Numbered from the stretch's first letter, positions 36,138 to 45,116 are shown. The stretch: 64,000 nucleotides of DNA from Sinomicrobium oceani (GCF_900119185.1 NZ_FPJE01000004.1:62001-126000); one strand, 5' to 3'. Notes: generated from the sequence alone by a model not told the origin. Program-made: numbers and translations.

Positions 36138-37490
36138 TTGTCAGGAACCCATATAAAAGATATCAAAAATAAAGTTTCATTCCGGTCGATCAATAAGCTG
36201 GCCATTCCCGCTATTATAGCAGGCATTGCCGAGCCGCTGATCTCACTTACCGATATTGCAATTATAGGGAATGTCGATGAAAATCCCGTGGAGGCCCTTG
36301 CAGCAGCGGGTATAGTAGGTTCTTTTCTCTCGGCGATCATATGGATCGTAGCCCAGACCAAAACGGCAATTTCCGCAATGGTTTCCCAGCATCTGGGGGC
36401 CAACCGGCTTCATGCCATTCGTACACTTGTTCCGCAGGCTATAGTTTTTAATATTTTGCTCAGTTTGCTTATCTACGTGAGTACATCGGTATTCGCGGAA
36501 ATCATTTTCGGGGCCTATAATGCCGAAGGTCTCATGTTGCAATACAGTGTGGAGTATTACCGTATCCGGGCCATCGGATATCCGCTAACCCTGGTGACCT
36601 TTGCGTTGTTTGGGGTATTTCGGGGTTTGCAAAATACCTTGTGGGCGATGAAAGCCAGCCTTGCCGGGGCTGTAGTTAACATCGTGTTCGATTATATCCT
36701 GGTATATGGCATAGCAGGTGTGGTGCCTGCATACCACCTCAAAGGCGCTGCTTATGCCAGTTTGCTGGCGCAATTAGTGATGCTGTGCATGGCCCTGTAT
36801 TTTTATTTCAGCAAAACGCCGTTCTCCTGGAAAGTCAGTTTGCATATAAATCCTCGTCTCCGGGGATTGCTCGCCATGAGTTTTAACCTGTTTATCCGTA
36901 CAGCGGCACTTAACTTTGCAATTTACCTGGCCAATGCCTATGCCACGGACTATGGCAGAAATTACATTGCAGCCCAAAGTATGCTGATGAATATATGGCT
37001 GTTTTTTTCTTTTTTTATCGACGGATACGCTAATGCGGGAAATGCTATTTCGGGGAAACTTCTCGGTGCCCGTGATTATCGCAGGTTATGGTACCTGAGT
37101 GTGGATATATGCAAATATGCTATCGGAATAGCCGTAATACTCATGGTGGTTTGCGGGGTGTTCTATGATGCAATCGGCTTGTTATTTAGTAAAGATCCCA
37201 TGGTCCTGGCCACGTTCGCTGCTGTGTTCTGGATGGTGCTTCTCATGCAGCCGGTCAATGCCGTAGCTTTTATGTTCGATGGGATCTTTAAAGGACTCGG
37301 AGAAGCCGCTTATCTCAGAAATGTACTTATTGCCGCTACGTTCCTTGGTTTTACGCCTACCCTTTTTATAACAGATTATTGGGGGTTGAAGCTGCATGGT
37401 GTCTGGATAGCTTTTATGGTGTGGATGCTGATCAGGGCCGGGGCCCTGATCATTAAATTCCGTAGAAAATATCTGAATGCAGTAGATTAA
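36138..37490 (+). CDS. MATE family efflux transporter (DinF/NorM-like)
   Basis: 450 residues with about 12 helices in two related halves. N-terminal segment INKLAIPAIIAGIAEPLISLTDIAIIG and the VSQHLGANRLHAIR loop are typical of the DinF branch, as is GVFRGLQNTLWAMKAS. It exports drugs or cationic compounds using an ion gradient. The start is TTG at 36138: the frame opens only at 36111 after a TAG, and no ATG or GTG is available before the first helix. It is followed after 41 bases by a crotonase-like gene. Confidence 0.9.
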   Translation: MSGTHIKDIKNKVSFRSINKLAIPAIIAGIAEPLISLTDIAIIGNVDENPVEALAAAGIVGSFLSAIIWIVAQTKTAISAMVSQHLGANRLHAIRTLVPQAIVFNILLSLLIYVSTSVFAEIIFGAYNAEGLMLQYSVEYYRIRAIGYPLTLVTFALFGVFRGLQNTLWAMKASLAGAVVNIVFDYILVYGIAGVVPAYHLKGAAYASLLAQLVMLCMALYFYFSKTPFSWKVSLHINPRLRGLLAMSFNLFIRTAALNFAIYLANAYATDYGRNYIAAQSMLMNIWLFFSFFIDGYANAGNAISGKLLGARDYRRLWYLSVDICKYAIGIAVILMVVCGVFYDAIGLLFSKDPMVLATFAAVFWMVLLMQPVNAVAFMFDGIFKGLGEAAYLRNVLIAATFLGFTPTLFITDYWGLKLHGVWIAFMVWMLIRAGALIIKFRRKYLNAVD

Positions 37491-37531
37491 TATTTGTAAA
37501 TTCGTAGATCAACGCTATTCTTAAACTTTCT

Positions 37532-38302
37532 ATGATGTCCACAACACGTCCTAACGGTAGCCTATACACCAAAACAGAGGGAAAAACTGCTATTGTCGAA
37601 TTCGGTCATCCCGCAGGGAATTCATTTCCCTTGGAATTGCTGGAACGACTGGAAAAAGAGTTTGATACCCTTTCCGAAAACGAAGATATACGAGTAATTG
37701 TATTGAAAAGCGAAGGCGAAAAGGCATTTTGTGCAGGTGCGTCTTTTGATGAACTCCTTGCGGTCAGTGATGCGGAAGCAGGGAAGAAGTTCTTCGGTGG
37801 TTTTGCCGGGGTGATCAATGCCATGCGAAGATGTAAAAAACTTATCGTAGGGCGGGTTCACGGGAAGGTTGTAGGTGGAGGCGTAGGACTGGCGGCTGCC
37901 TGTGATTATGTCCTGGCTGCCGAAGCAGCTGCAATAAAACTATCCGAACTCTCTATAGGGATAGGTCCTTTTGTCATTGCTCCAGCGGTAGTGCGTAAAA
38001 TGGGAAATGCAGCGCTGGCAGAACTGACATTGGCTCCGGATCAGTGGAAAAATGCGTACTGGGCCAAAGAAAAAGGACTGTATGCCCGTGTTTTTGATCG
38101 GGTGAGTGAGCTCGATAAAGAAGTGGCACTTTTCGCGGAGAAACTGTCGTCCTATAATCCGCAGGCACTTTTAGAAATGAAGAAAATATTATGGGAAGGA
38201 ACAGATCAATGGGATGCACTGCTCAATTCTCGTGCGGAAATATCCGGGAGACTGGTGCTTTCCGAATTTACGCAGCAGGCCCTGGTGAAATTTAAAAAAT
38301 AG
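37532..38302 (+). CDS. enoyl-CoA hydratase/isomerase-like protein
   Basis: 256 residues, crotonase fold: CAGASFDELLA and HGKVVGGGVGLAAACDYVLA supply the oxyanion-hole segments. The first catalytic Glu of classic hydratases (Glu in GGGLELA of the paralogue at 2591-3376) is Gly here (GGGVGLA), while the second Glu is kept in LSELSIG. Family members with one Glu are isomerases, methylglutaconyl-CoA hydratase-like or other activities, so the exact reaction is open. Two adjacent Met codons make the start uncertain by one residue. Likely co-transcribed with the MATE gene. Confidence 0.8.
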   Translation: MMSTTRPNGSLYTKTEGKTAIVEFGHPAGNSFPLELLERLEKEFDTLSENEDIRVIVLKSEGEKAFCAGASFDELLAVSDAEAGKKFFGGFAGVINAMRRCKKLIVGRVHGKVVGGGVGLAAACDYVLAAEAAAIKLSELSIGIGPFVIAPAVVRKMGNAALAELTLAPDQWKNAYWAKEKGLYARVFDRVSELDKEVALFAEKLSSYNPQALLEMKKILWEGTDQWDALLNSRAEISGRLVLSEFTQQALVKFKK

Positions 38303-38360
38303 AGGGGGAAGCCTTAGATTAAATTATCGTTTTTGAGGAGGTCGTAACCGATATAAAAGA

Positions 38361-38393
38361 AAAAAGGTTGCCTAACCACTGACAACCTTTTTT
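38361..38393. terminator. bidirectional terminator between convergent genes
   Basis: Stem AAAGGTTG (38363-38370) / CAACCTTT (38383-38390) with A and T runs on both sides, so it can serve the crotonase gene on the plus strand and the barrel-protein gene on the minus strand. Confidence 0.8.
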
Positions 38394-38438
38394 GCAGCCT
38401 TAATACGCTTTTTGAGCAATTAAAACTAACCTAACTAA

Positions 38439-40010
38439 CTAAAACCTAAAACTAAAGCCTGTATATACGCCAAATGTATACGGTCGGAAACCGCCGTTGT
38501 CATTGGAGAATGTATTCCATTGATATTTGAACATGGGTTCCAGTTGCAACTGGAGTTTGTCGGATAGGAGATAATCTACTCCGAGTCCTACATTGGTGCT
38601 GAAATTGACATTGTTCACATTGTTGGCTTCACCAAGTTCTGTGGCAATCGCATCTGATTTGAGCAGAATCGTATTGTCCGTAAGGAATAAGGAACTTACC
38701 CCGCCTATCAGGTTGAGCCCGAATCTTTCGTTTAATATCCTGTACTTCAATTCCATCGGAACCTCAATATAGCCGAATTCCTGTTGCATGGCGCCTTCCT
38801 GTGGGGCAAGGCTTGTTGTAACTTCTTGCTTCCCCGGCATAGCGGGGTCTGCAGGGCTATTGGCTACATACAGCCCGGAAGCCCTTTCGGATTGTCGGGC
38901 GTAATTAATGTTACTAAGCGACCTGGCCTCGAAATTCGGAGCAAAAGAAATGTCGTTGGTGTCATAGCCGTAATTGACCTTGTTGATACCGGAACGTAAA
39001 CTCAACCTGTCGTTGACCTGGTAGGCGACATTAACCCCGTAGCTGAGGTTGACCTTCCCGGATTTGGAATTGCTTTTGAATTCCGGATCGATTGGCGATC
39101 CGCTACTGATCGAATTATAATACACGGGAGCGATATTTGGATTTAAGCTCCATTTTTTGTGCTCCCCGTCTCCCGATGCCAGTTCTTTTTCGCGTTCTGC
39201 TTCATTCTCCATTTCGGCAATCGCTTCAAGCAGGGATTTTTTATTTTCTTCCTCTTTATTACGGATATCTTTTTGCTCCTTTTCCGCAACGCTGATTGTG
39301 TTGTTGTTCTGCCCGGTTACGTGGTTCGGGTGTTCGGCCACAGTGCTTTTTTGCGATGCGATAACCTGTCCGGAAGTGCTATTATCCGGATTGTGCTGTG
39401 TCGTAGGGTTACCATTTTCTACCAGCTTCTCATTTTCCTGAGTATGATGAGAAGGGGTGGTTTGTCGTACGGCTATTCCCGTTTCATTTTTGGAAGTGCT
39501 GTATTGTTGTGTTTTCGTATTGCCTGCTTTAGCCTGGCTGTTGTTATTTTGTAAAGTTGTTCCGGCTGTATTATCCGATGTGTCCGGAGAGGCTGTGAAG
39601 CGTTCGGTAGTGGTGACCGGGTTGCTTTTTTCTTTCTCTTCCCGGGTATTATTGTCCGGATTGGATATGTATTCTTCTGCAGACCTGGTGGCTTCGTCGC
39701 CCGGCCGTGTTTTTTGTTCCGGGTGTTCCCGGGTAATTTTTTCAAGCGGATCCATGTCGGGCGATTCCGGATCTGTAAATACCAGGTTAAAGCCTATGGA
39801 CAATAGCAGGGCTATAGTGGCGGCTATACCTCCCAAACGCCACCAAAAGAAAGGGATAGTCCTTCCGTCTTTTTTCGGGGCTTCGGCAGGAAGGGTTGAA
39901 GGTGCATTGAGCTTGGCTTCGATTCCGGACCATAAATCCTTCTCCGGAAAAGCTTCAAAATCCTTGAATTTTTCCTGGAAAAGTCTGTCTATGTTTTTTT
40001 TGTCGCCCAT
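38439..40010 (-). CDS. inner-membrane-anchored protein with C-terminal outer-membrane beta-barrel domain
   Basis: 523 residues in four parts. Residues 1-55 are cytoplasmic and charged (IDRLFQEKFKDFEAFPEKDLW). Residues about 57-78 form one membrane helix; there is no cleavable signal. Residues 80-275 are a low-complexity Asn/Thr/Gln/Glu linker ending in a strongly charged coiled coil. Residues about 285-523 are an OMP_b-brl-type barrel with alternating strands and the terminal GFSFRF. It starts 4 bases after the stop of the ECF sigma gene, so it occupies the place of an anti-sigma factor. Such N-anchored barrel proteins occur beside sigma factors in Bacteroidota; the mechanism is not established. 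Confidence 0.8.
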   Translation of the reverse strand: MGDKKNIDRLFQEKFKDFEAFPEKDLWSGIEAKLNAPSTLPAEAPKKDGRTIPFFWWRLGGIAATIALLLSIGFNLVFTDPESPDMDPLEKITREHPEQKTRPGDEATRSAEEYISNPDNNTREEKEKSNPVTTTERFTASPDTSDNTAGTTLQNNNSQAKAGNTKTQQYSTSKNETGIAVRQTTPSHHTQENEKLVENGNPTTQHNPDNSTSGQVIASQKSTVAEHPNHVTGQNNNTISVAEKEQKDIRNKEEENKKSLLEAIAEMENEAEREKELASGDGEHKKWSLNPNIAPVYYNSISSGSPIDPEFKSNSKSGKVNLSYGVNVAYQVNDRLSLRSGINKVNYGYDTNDISFAPNFEARSLSNINYARQSERASGLYVANSPADPAMPGKQEVTTSLAPQEGAMQQEFGYIEVPMELKYRILNERFGLNLIGGVSSLFLTDNTILLKSDAIATELGEANNVNNVNFSTNVGLGVDYLLSDKLQLQLEPMFKYQWNTFSNDNGGFRPYTFGVYTGFSFRF

Positions 40011-40014
40011 TAAT

Positions 40015-40557
40015 TTATAGTGACTTCACTTTTTTTTTATTTAGATCCTCTTCGATATAAGATTTGAGGATCGTTCTTGATCTGGATAGATTGGATTTGG
40101 ATGTGCCTTCGGAAACGCCCAGCATTTCGGAAATTTCCTTGTGCGAGTATCCGTCCAATACGTATAAGTTAAAGGTTAACCTGTATTTATCCGGAAGCTT
40201 TTGTATAAGGCTGAGGAGATAATCGAGACTGATATCTTCTTCCTCGATCTCCACTTCTATTTCGTCTTCAATGTCATCCGGGACAATATTAAACACCTTT
40301 TCTTTCCTGTACTTCTGAAGGACCGTATTTACGGTTACTCTGCGAATCCATCCTTCAAAAGAACCTTTGAAATGATACTTGCCGATCTTGTCAAATATGG
40401 CCAAAAAGCTATCCTGCAGATTATCTTCCGCCTCTGTCTGGTTACGGGAATATTTAAGGCAAATGCTGTATAATTTACTGCTGAATAAGCGGTATAACTG
40501 CTCTTGCGCTTTTCTATCCCGATCCTTGCACCGGTTTATGAGTTCCTCTAAACTCAC
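40015..40557 (-). CDS. ECF-type RNA polymerase sigma factor
   Basis: 180 residues: sigma-2 region about 10-80 (YSICLKYSRNQTEAEDNLQDSFLAIF, the acidic DNLQD core contact; FEGWIRRVTVNTVLQKYRK) and sigma-4 region about 110-170 with the helix-turn-helix GYSHKEISEMLGVSEGTSKSNLSRSR. It directs transcription of a specific, unknown regulon. The downstream barrel gene starts 4 bases away. A perfect 14-base inverted repeat lies upstream between this gene and the preceding lipoprotein gene. Confidence 0.93.
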   Translation of the reverse strand: MSLEELINRCKDRDRKAQEQLYRLFSSKLYSICLKYSRNQTEAEDNLQDSFLAIFDKIGKYHFKGSFEGWIRRVTVNTVLQKYRKEKVFNIVPDDIEDEIEVEIEEEDISLDYLLSLIQKLPDKYRLTFNLYVLDGYSHKEISEMLGVSEGTSKSNLSRSRTILKSYIEEDLNKKKVKSL

Positions 40558-40630
40558 TTATATAGTCTGCGTTAGTTTTGGTTCCCTTGTCAAAATCGGA
40601 ATGGATTGAACATGTGATCTGATGTTATTT

Positions 40631-40697
40631 CATTTTTCCGGATGAAGAAATTGATGTGTTTCCTGTCCGATAATCTTTCCGTACATCCGGAAAAATG
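40631..40697. repeat. perfect 14-bp inverted repeat upstream of the sigma factor gene
   Basis: CATTTTTCCGGATG (40631-40644) and its exact reverse complement (40684-40697), 39 bases apart, 74 bases before the sigma gene start. No T tract follows on either strand, which speaks against a simple terminator; it could be an operator for a dimeric regulator or a cruciform/RNA hairpin. Confidence 0.7.
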
Positions 40698-40768
40698 AGG
40701 CTATGCCTTCCTGTATTCCTTTTTTCTTTAAAGGTACTGGTTAATTCGGTTATGGTTCCGGTGGTGGG

Positions 40769-41209
40769 TTATTCTTCTTCTTTTACCGGGATGTCCCTGG
40801 TTATAAAAGTGTACTCACCCTCACTGTCTACACCGGTAATAAAGCGAAGCTGGTAAGGTTGCTTGTATCTCACTTCAATGGCAAACTTGTGTTCTCTGGT
40901 TACGGACTGCGCGCCTTCGCATTCTTCGCCGGTCTGTGCCTGTGCTACGGCCCAGAAGGTTCTTCGCTGTATAGTGTCTCCGGTTTGCGTATCATTGCTG
41001 AAATCAATACCTATAAATTCATGACATGCACCTGGGATTGAGTATCGTATGGTGATAGAGTCTGTTTTGTTATACACAAGAGTATCGGGAGTCACTGCAC
41101 TTGAAATGGGGAGTGTGGTGTAGTAAAAGTTTGCGCCATCATCATTCAAGCATCCGGATAAAGACAGTACTAAGGTTAAAAATACTGCGGCAATACTTAC
41201 TTTTTTCAT
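40769..41209 (-). CDS. small predicted lipoprotein (unrecognised)
   Basis: 146 residues. Lipoprotein signal MKKVSIAAVFLTLVLSLSGC with Cys20, followed by LNDDGANF, so Asp at +3/+4 and likely outer membrane. The mature part is beta-rich with four other Cys-containing positions or fewer (GACHEF, EECEGA), suggesting an immunoglobulin-like fold stabilised by a disulphide. I do not recognise a family. It sits on the same strand between recA and the sigma factor gene, separated from each by about 210 bases. Confidence 0.75.
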   Translation of the reverse strand: MKKVSIAAVFLTLVLSLSGCLNDDGANFYYTTLPISSAVTPDTLVYNKTDSITIRYSIPGACHEFIGIDFSNDTQTGDTIQRRTFWAVAQAQTGEECEGAQSVTREHKFAIEVRYKQPYQLRFITGVDSEGEYTFITRDIPVKEEE

Positions 41210-41360
41210 ACTAATTCTGTTTAATTTTTAGGAGGTTTATAATTAAAAGCTTGTTTATTATTTCTGTCGCTATTTACTTCTCTTAGTATAAAACACCTTT
41301 TTGAGGTGTATTATTCAACAAAAAGATGCATGGTTTTATATTAGGTTGCGTTAGAGATAA

Positions 41361-41397
41361 AAAAAATCCTGCTTCTTTTAGGATAGCAGGATTTTTT
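41361..41397 (-). terminator. Rho-independent terminator after recA
   Basis: Twelve-base-pair stem AAAAATCCTGCT / AGCAGGATTTTT (41362-41373 with 41385-41396), with an 11-base loop. It lies 25 bases after the recA stop on the reverse strand. Confidence 0.85.
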
Positions 41398-41421
41398 AAG
41401 TATTATGAGTTATCGGAATAT

Positions 41422-42429
41422 TTATTCCTTGATAGCTTTTAAAGCCTCTTTGATTTTGTTCTCCAGTTCTTCGAGAAGCTCCGGATTGTCTTCCAGGAGT
41501 AGTTTTACTGCATCTCTTCCCTGTCCCAGTTTGGTGTCGCCATAACTAAACCAGGAGCCACTCTTTTTAATGATCTCATATTCTACGCCGAGGTCGAGAA
41601 TCTCACCTACACGGGAAATCCCTTCGCCGTACATGATATCAAATTCAGCAGCCTTAAACGGAGGAGCTACTTTGTTTTTAACTACTTTGACCTTTGTCTT
41701 GTTTCCGGCAACATCTCCGTTACTGTCTTTTATCTGTGTGGAACGGCGTATATCGAGGCGTACGGAAGCATAGAATTTCAGGGCATTACCCCCGGTAGTC
41801 GTTTCCGGGTTACCAAACATTACACCGATCTTTTCTCTGAGCTGGTTAATGAAGATAACGGTACATTTGGTTTTGCTGATACTGGCGGTAAGCTTTCGCA
41901 GTGCCTGTGACATCAACCGGGCGTGAAGTCCCATTTTGGAATCTCCCATTTCTCCTTCGATCTCACTTTTAGGTGTCAGTGCGGCAACCGAGTCGACGAT
42001 GACAATATCGATAGCTCCGGAGCGGATAAGGTTGTCTGCGATTTCCAGGGCCTGTTCTCCGTGATCGGGCTGGGAAATAATGAGATTGTCCACATCAACA
42101 CCGAGTTTTTTGGCATAAAAACGGTCGAATGCGTGTTCTGCATCTATAAAAGCAGCAATACCTCCTCCTTTTTGTGCTTCGGCTATAGCGTGTAAGGTCA
42201 GTGTGGTTTTACCCGAGGATTCCGGTCCGTATATTTCGACAACTCTTCCCTTGGGGTATCCACCTACTCCCAGGGCGATATCCAGGCCGATAGATCCGGT
42301 GGGGATAACCTCTACATTGTCGACCACATTGTCTCCCATTTTCATCACCGTGCCTTTCCCGTAAGTCTTATCCAGCTTATCCAGGGTAAGCTTAAGGGCT
42401 TTTAATTTTGCGTCTTTCTCTGAGCTCAT
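41422..42429 (-). CDS. recA: DNA recombination protein RecA
   Basis: 335 residues. Walker [15 protein letters not shown] (68-75 core), Walker B region [12 protein letters not shown], the [20 protein letters not shown] and [19 protein letters not shown] segments are invariant RecA. It is the strand-exchange ATPase and LexA co-protease. Monocistronic by its flanks: own promoter at 42460-42490 and a strong terminator. Confidence 0.98.
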   Translation of the reverse strand: MSSEKDAKLKALKLTLDKLDKTYGKGTVMKMGDNVVDNVEVIPTGSIGLDIALGVGGYPKGRVVEIYGPESSGKTTLTLHAIAEAQKGGGIAAFIDAEHAFDRFYAKKLGVDVDNLIISQPDHGEQALEIADNLIRSGAIDIVIVDSVAALTPKSEIEGEMGDSKMGLHARLMSQALRKLTASISKTKCTVIFINQLREKIGVMFGNPETTTGGNALKFYASVRLDIRRSTQIKDSNGDVAGNKTKVKVVKNKVAPPFKAAEFDIMYGEGISRVGEILDLGVEYEIIKKSGSWFSYGDTKLGQGRDAVKLLLEDNPELLEELENKIKEALKAIKE

Positions 42430-42459
42430 TACTGCGTTTTTTCTAAAAAATAATCCGTG

Positions 42460-42490
42460 CTAAAGTACCATTTCTTTTTCAGAGTGGCAA
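42460..42490 (-). promoter_or_regulatory. promoter of recA
   Basis: On the reverse strand: TTG (complement of 42488-42490), 20 bases, TACTTTAG (complement of 42460-42467), one base off the TAnnTTTG consensus. Leader about 25 bases. Confidence 0.55.
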
Positions 42491-42570
42491 CGGGTCTTTT
42501 ACTCTTGTTGATCAGGTAGGGAAGCTTTATACGGTGTTGAAAGCAGAAAACAGGCTATATGGGCGGACTT

Positions 42571-42600
42571 TTGTGATACCGGTTAAAAATATTACTTTTG
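42571..42600 (+). promoter_or_regulatory. promoter of trhO
   Basis: TTG at 42571-42573, 19 bases, TACTTTTG at 42593-42600: exact Bacteroidota -33/-7 pattern, 44 bases before the trhO ATG. Confidence 0.75.
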
Positions 42601-42644
42601 CAAAAAATATCCGAATTCTTTAACCTTAATTAAATTAGTATAGC

Positions 42645-43676
42645 ATGCAACTGTACAATACCTTAAGCGCTAAAGAGAGGGCGGAACTTATCGAAAAGGC
42701 AGGCAAAGACCGTCTTACGCTCTCTTTTTATCAATATCACCATATTAAAAACCCGCCGATATTCCGGGATCATCTCTTCGTTACGTGGAACGACATGGAG
42801 GTGTTGGGACGTATTTATATCGCAAAAGAAGGGATAAATGCGCAGCTTTCCGTTCCTGCAGATAATTTCCGGGCATTCAAAGAACATCTGGACAGTATTA
42901 CTTTCCTGGAAAATGTTCGTCTCAATATTGCCGTAGAACAGGATAACAAGTCCTTCCTGAAACTGAAGGTGAAAGTCAGGGGTAAGATCGTTGCGGATGG
43001 TCTTGACGATGATACTTTTGATGTTACCGATAAGGGTACACATGTCGATGCGGTAAGATTTAACGAGCTGATCGAAGATCCGGATACTATCCTGGTGGAT
43101 ATGCGTAACCATTACGAAAGTGAGATCGGGCATTTCAAGAATGCCGTAACTCCCGATGTAGATACGTTCCGTGACTCTCTTCCCATTATAGAAGATGACC
43201 TTAAGGCGCATAAGGAAGATAAAAAACTGGTGATGTATTGTACAGGAGGGATCCGTTGCGAGAAAGCCAGCGCTTATTTTAAACACAAGGGTTTCAAAGA
43301 TGTTTATCAGCTTGAAGGAGGGATCATCGAATACACCCGGCAGGTAAACGATAAAGGGCTGGAAAATAAATTTATAGGGAAGAATTTCGTGTTTGACGAG
43401 CGTCGTTCGGAACGTATATCCGAAGATATTATAGCCCATTGTCATCAATGCGGGAAGCCCTGCGATACTCATGTGAATTGTGCCAATGAAGCATGTCATC
43501 TGTTATTTATACAATGTGACGAATGTGCGGCAAAAATGAACAACTGTTGTTCGGATGCCTGTAAGGAGGTTGTGGCCCTGCCTTACGAAGAGCAGAAGGC
43601 CTTGCGTAAAGGAAAATACAAGAGTAATAACATCTTTAAAAAAGGCAGGTCAGCGGTGCTTAAATTCAAATCCTGA
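42645..43676 (+). CDS. trhO: tRNA uridine 5-oxyacetic-pathway hydroxylase TrhO (rhodanese family, YceA)
   Basis: 343 residues. N-terminal domain about 20-120 (FYQYHHIKNPPIF, AKEGINAQLSVP), rhodanese domain about 135-235 with active Cys199 in MYCTGGIRCEKAS, and a C-terminal Cys-rich metal-binding region (ten Cys between 266 and 306; CHQCGKPC, CDECAAKM). This is the full TrhO/YceA order; TrhO hydroxylates U34 of certain tRNAs in an oxygen-dependent way. It is transcribed divergently from recA with its own promoter. Confidence 0.92.
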   Translation: MQLYNTLSAKERAELIEKAGKDRLTLSFYQYHHIKNPPIFRDHLFVTWNDMEVLGRIYIAKEGINAQLSVPADNFRAFKEHLDSITFLENVRLNIAVEQDNKSFLKLKVKVRGKIVADGLDDDTFDVTDKGTHVDAVRFNELIEDPDTILVDMRNHYESEIGHFKNAVTPDVDTFRDSLPIIEDDLKAHKEDKKLVMYCTGGIRCEKASAYFKHKGFKDVYQLEGGIIEYTRQVNDKGLENKFIGKNFVFDERRSERISEDIIAHCHQCGKPCDTHVNCANEACHLLFIQCDECAAKMNNCCSDACKEVVALPYEEQKALRKGKYKSNNIFKKGRSAVLKFKS

Positions 43677-43682
43677 CCTGTC
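43644..43682 (+). repeat. inverted repeat across the trhO stop codon
   Basis: CAGGTCAG (43646-43653) pairs with CTGACCTG (43673-43680), extended by one G-T and one G-C pair, around a 19-base loop; the stop codon TGA lies inside the right arm. There is no T tract. It may be a weak terminator or mRNA-end structure. Confidence 0.45.
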
Positions 43683-43875
43683 GGACCGTGTTGAAAATAC
43701 CGGTTTTCGGGGACCGGCAAAACCACAACGTTCGCAAACCCGGTAAATAAAAAAATGTATCTTTACATTTTGTAAGGCATACATGTGCTTTACCGTACGA
43801 CAAATTGAATTATGAACCTTTTTCTGTGTTTTTCACGTTTTTTTGTGAGTAATACAGTTACAATATAGAGGAAAT

Positions 43876-45039
43876 ATGGGATGTAGCAGTTGTTCAACCG
43901 GCAAGGATGGGCAGCCAAGGGGATGTAAGAATAATGGTACATGCGGGACCGATGGTTGTAATAAGCTTACCGTTTTTGATTGGCTTTCCAATATGTCACT
44001 TCCCGCAGGTCAGGAACCTTTTGACTGTGTGGAAGTCCGATTTAAAAACAGCAGAAAAGAGTTTTTTCGAAATACAGAAAACCTGTCGCTTTCTATCGGT
44101 GATGTCGTGGCAACGGAAGCAACTTCCGGTCATGACGTGGGCATCGTAACGCTTACCGGCGAACTGGTAAGAGTGCAGATGAAGCGAAAAAAAACAGACT
44201 GTAAAGACCAGAATCTCCCCAAAATATACCGGAAAGCTTCCCAGCGCGATATCGATGTTTGGATTGGAGTCCGTGATAAGGAGGAAGAAGTCAAAAAAAG
44301 GTCAAGAGAGCTTGCTATTGCCCTCGGATTACAGATGAAAATTTCCGATATCGAATATCAGGGAGATGGCTCCAAGGCTACTTTTTATTATACCGCAGAA
44401 GAACGTGTGGATTTCCGCCAACTTATAAAAGATATGGCCAGGGCATTCAATGTGCGTATCGAGATGCGCCAGATAGGGTTTCGCCAGGAAGCTTCGAGGC
44501 TCGGAGGCATTGGTTCCTGCGGAAGAGAACTATGCTGCTCTACATGGCTCACGGATTTCCGTTCGGTAAATACGTCATCGGCCAGGTATCAGCAATTGTC
44601 GCTTAATCCTCAGAAACTGGCAGGACAATGCGGAAAACTCAAATGTTGCCTCAATTACGAACTGGACGCCTACCTGGATGCGCTTCGGGATTTTCCGAAG
44701 GCCGATGTTAAGCTGCATACCAAGAAAGGCCGTGCCGCTTGTCAGAAGATCGATATCTTCAAAGGTTTTCTGTGGTATGCCTACGAAGAGAACAGTGCCA
44801 ACTGGCATAAACTCATGCTGGACCAGGTTTTGGAGATTATCGAGAAGAACCAGAAGGACATCCGCGTAGAGAGTCTGGAGGATTATGCGTCAGAAATTGC
44901 AGAAGAAGATACTAAACGGGAGTTTGAAAACGTTGTAGGACAAGACAGTCTTACGAGATTTGATCAGCCTAAGAAGAAACGAAAGAGCAAAAGCCGGAAA
45001 AAGAGGCCCGCTAAGAGGACTGCCAAGAAAAGGGAGTAA
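43876..45039 (+). CDS. PSP1/RicT-like protein
   Basis: 387 residues. Cys-rich start (MGCSSCSTGKDG, then several more Cys to residue 28), the PSP1 domain about 55-270 with GGIGSCGRELCCSTWL and CGKLKCCLNYELD, and a C-terminal tail of almost pure Lys/Arg/Ser. In Bacillus subtilis the PSP1 protein RicT (YaaT) is part of the Fe-S-containing Y-complex that supports RNase Y and signalling; the conserved CC clusters fit metal or Fe-S binding. Here it is followed by gldH (77 bases). The basic tail suggests nucleic-acid contact. Function in Bacteroidota is not known to me. Confidence 0.85.
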   Translation: MGCSSCSTGKDGQPRGCKNNGTCGTDGCNKLTVFDWLSNMSLPAGQEPFDCVEVRFKNSRKEFFRNTENLSLSIGDVVATEATSGHDVGIVTLTGELVRVQMKRKKTDCKDQNLPKIYRKASQRDIDVWIGVRDKEEEVKKRSRELAIALGLQMKISDIEYQGDGSKATFYYTAEERVDFRQLIKDMARAFNVRIEMRQIGFRQEASRLGGIGSCGRELCCSTWLTDFRSVNTSSARYQQLSLNPQKLAGQCGKLKCCLNYELDAYLDALRDFPKADVKLHTKKGRAACQKIDIFKGFLWYAYEENSANWHKLMLDQVLEIIEKNQKDIRVESLEDYASEIAEEDTKREFENVVGQDSLTRFDQPKKKRKSKSRKKRPAKRTAKKRE

Positions 45040-45116
45040 GTGGAATAACCGGGTGGCTTTAGGCAGCGCAATCGCATTAAAGAGACGATGACAACAGAAA
45101 ACCGTTAATTTTAAAA

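Noticed and set aside
38784-40020. Plus-strand frames inside the barrel-protein gene (about 70-190 residues, Ser/Phe/Cys-rich)
   Set aside because: They are mirror frames of the low-complexity linker and barrel on the reverse strand; their composition has no protein-like pattern.
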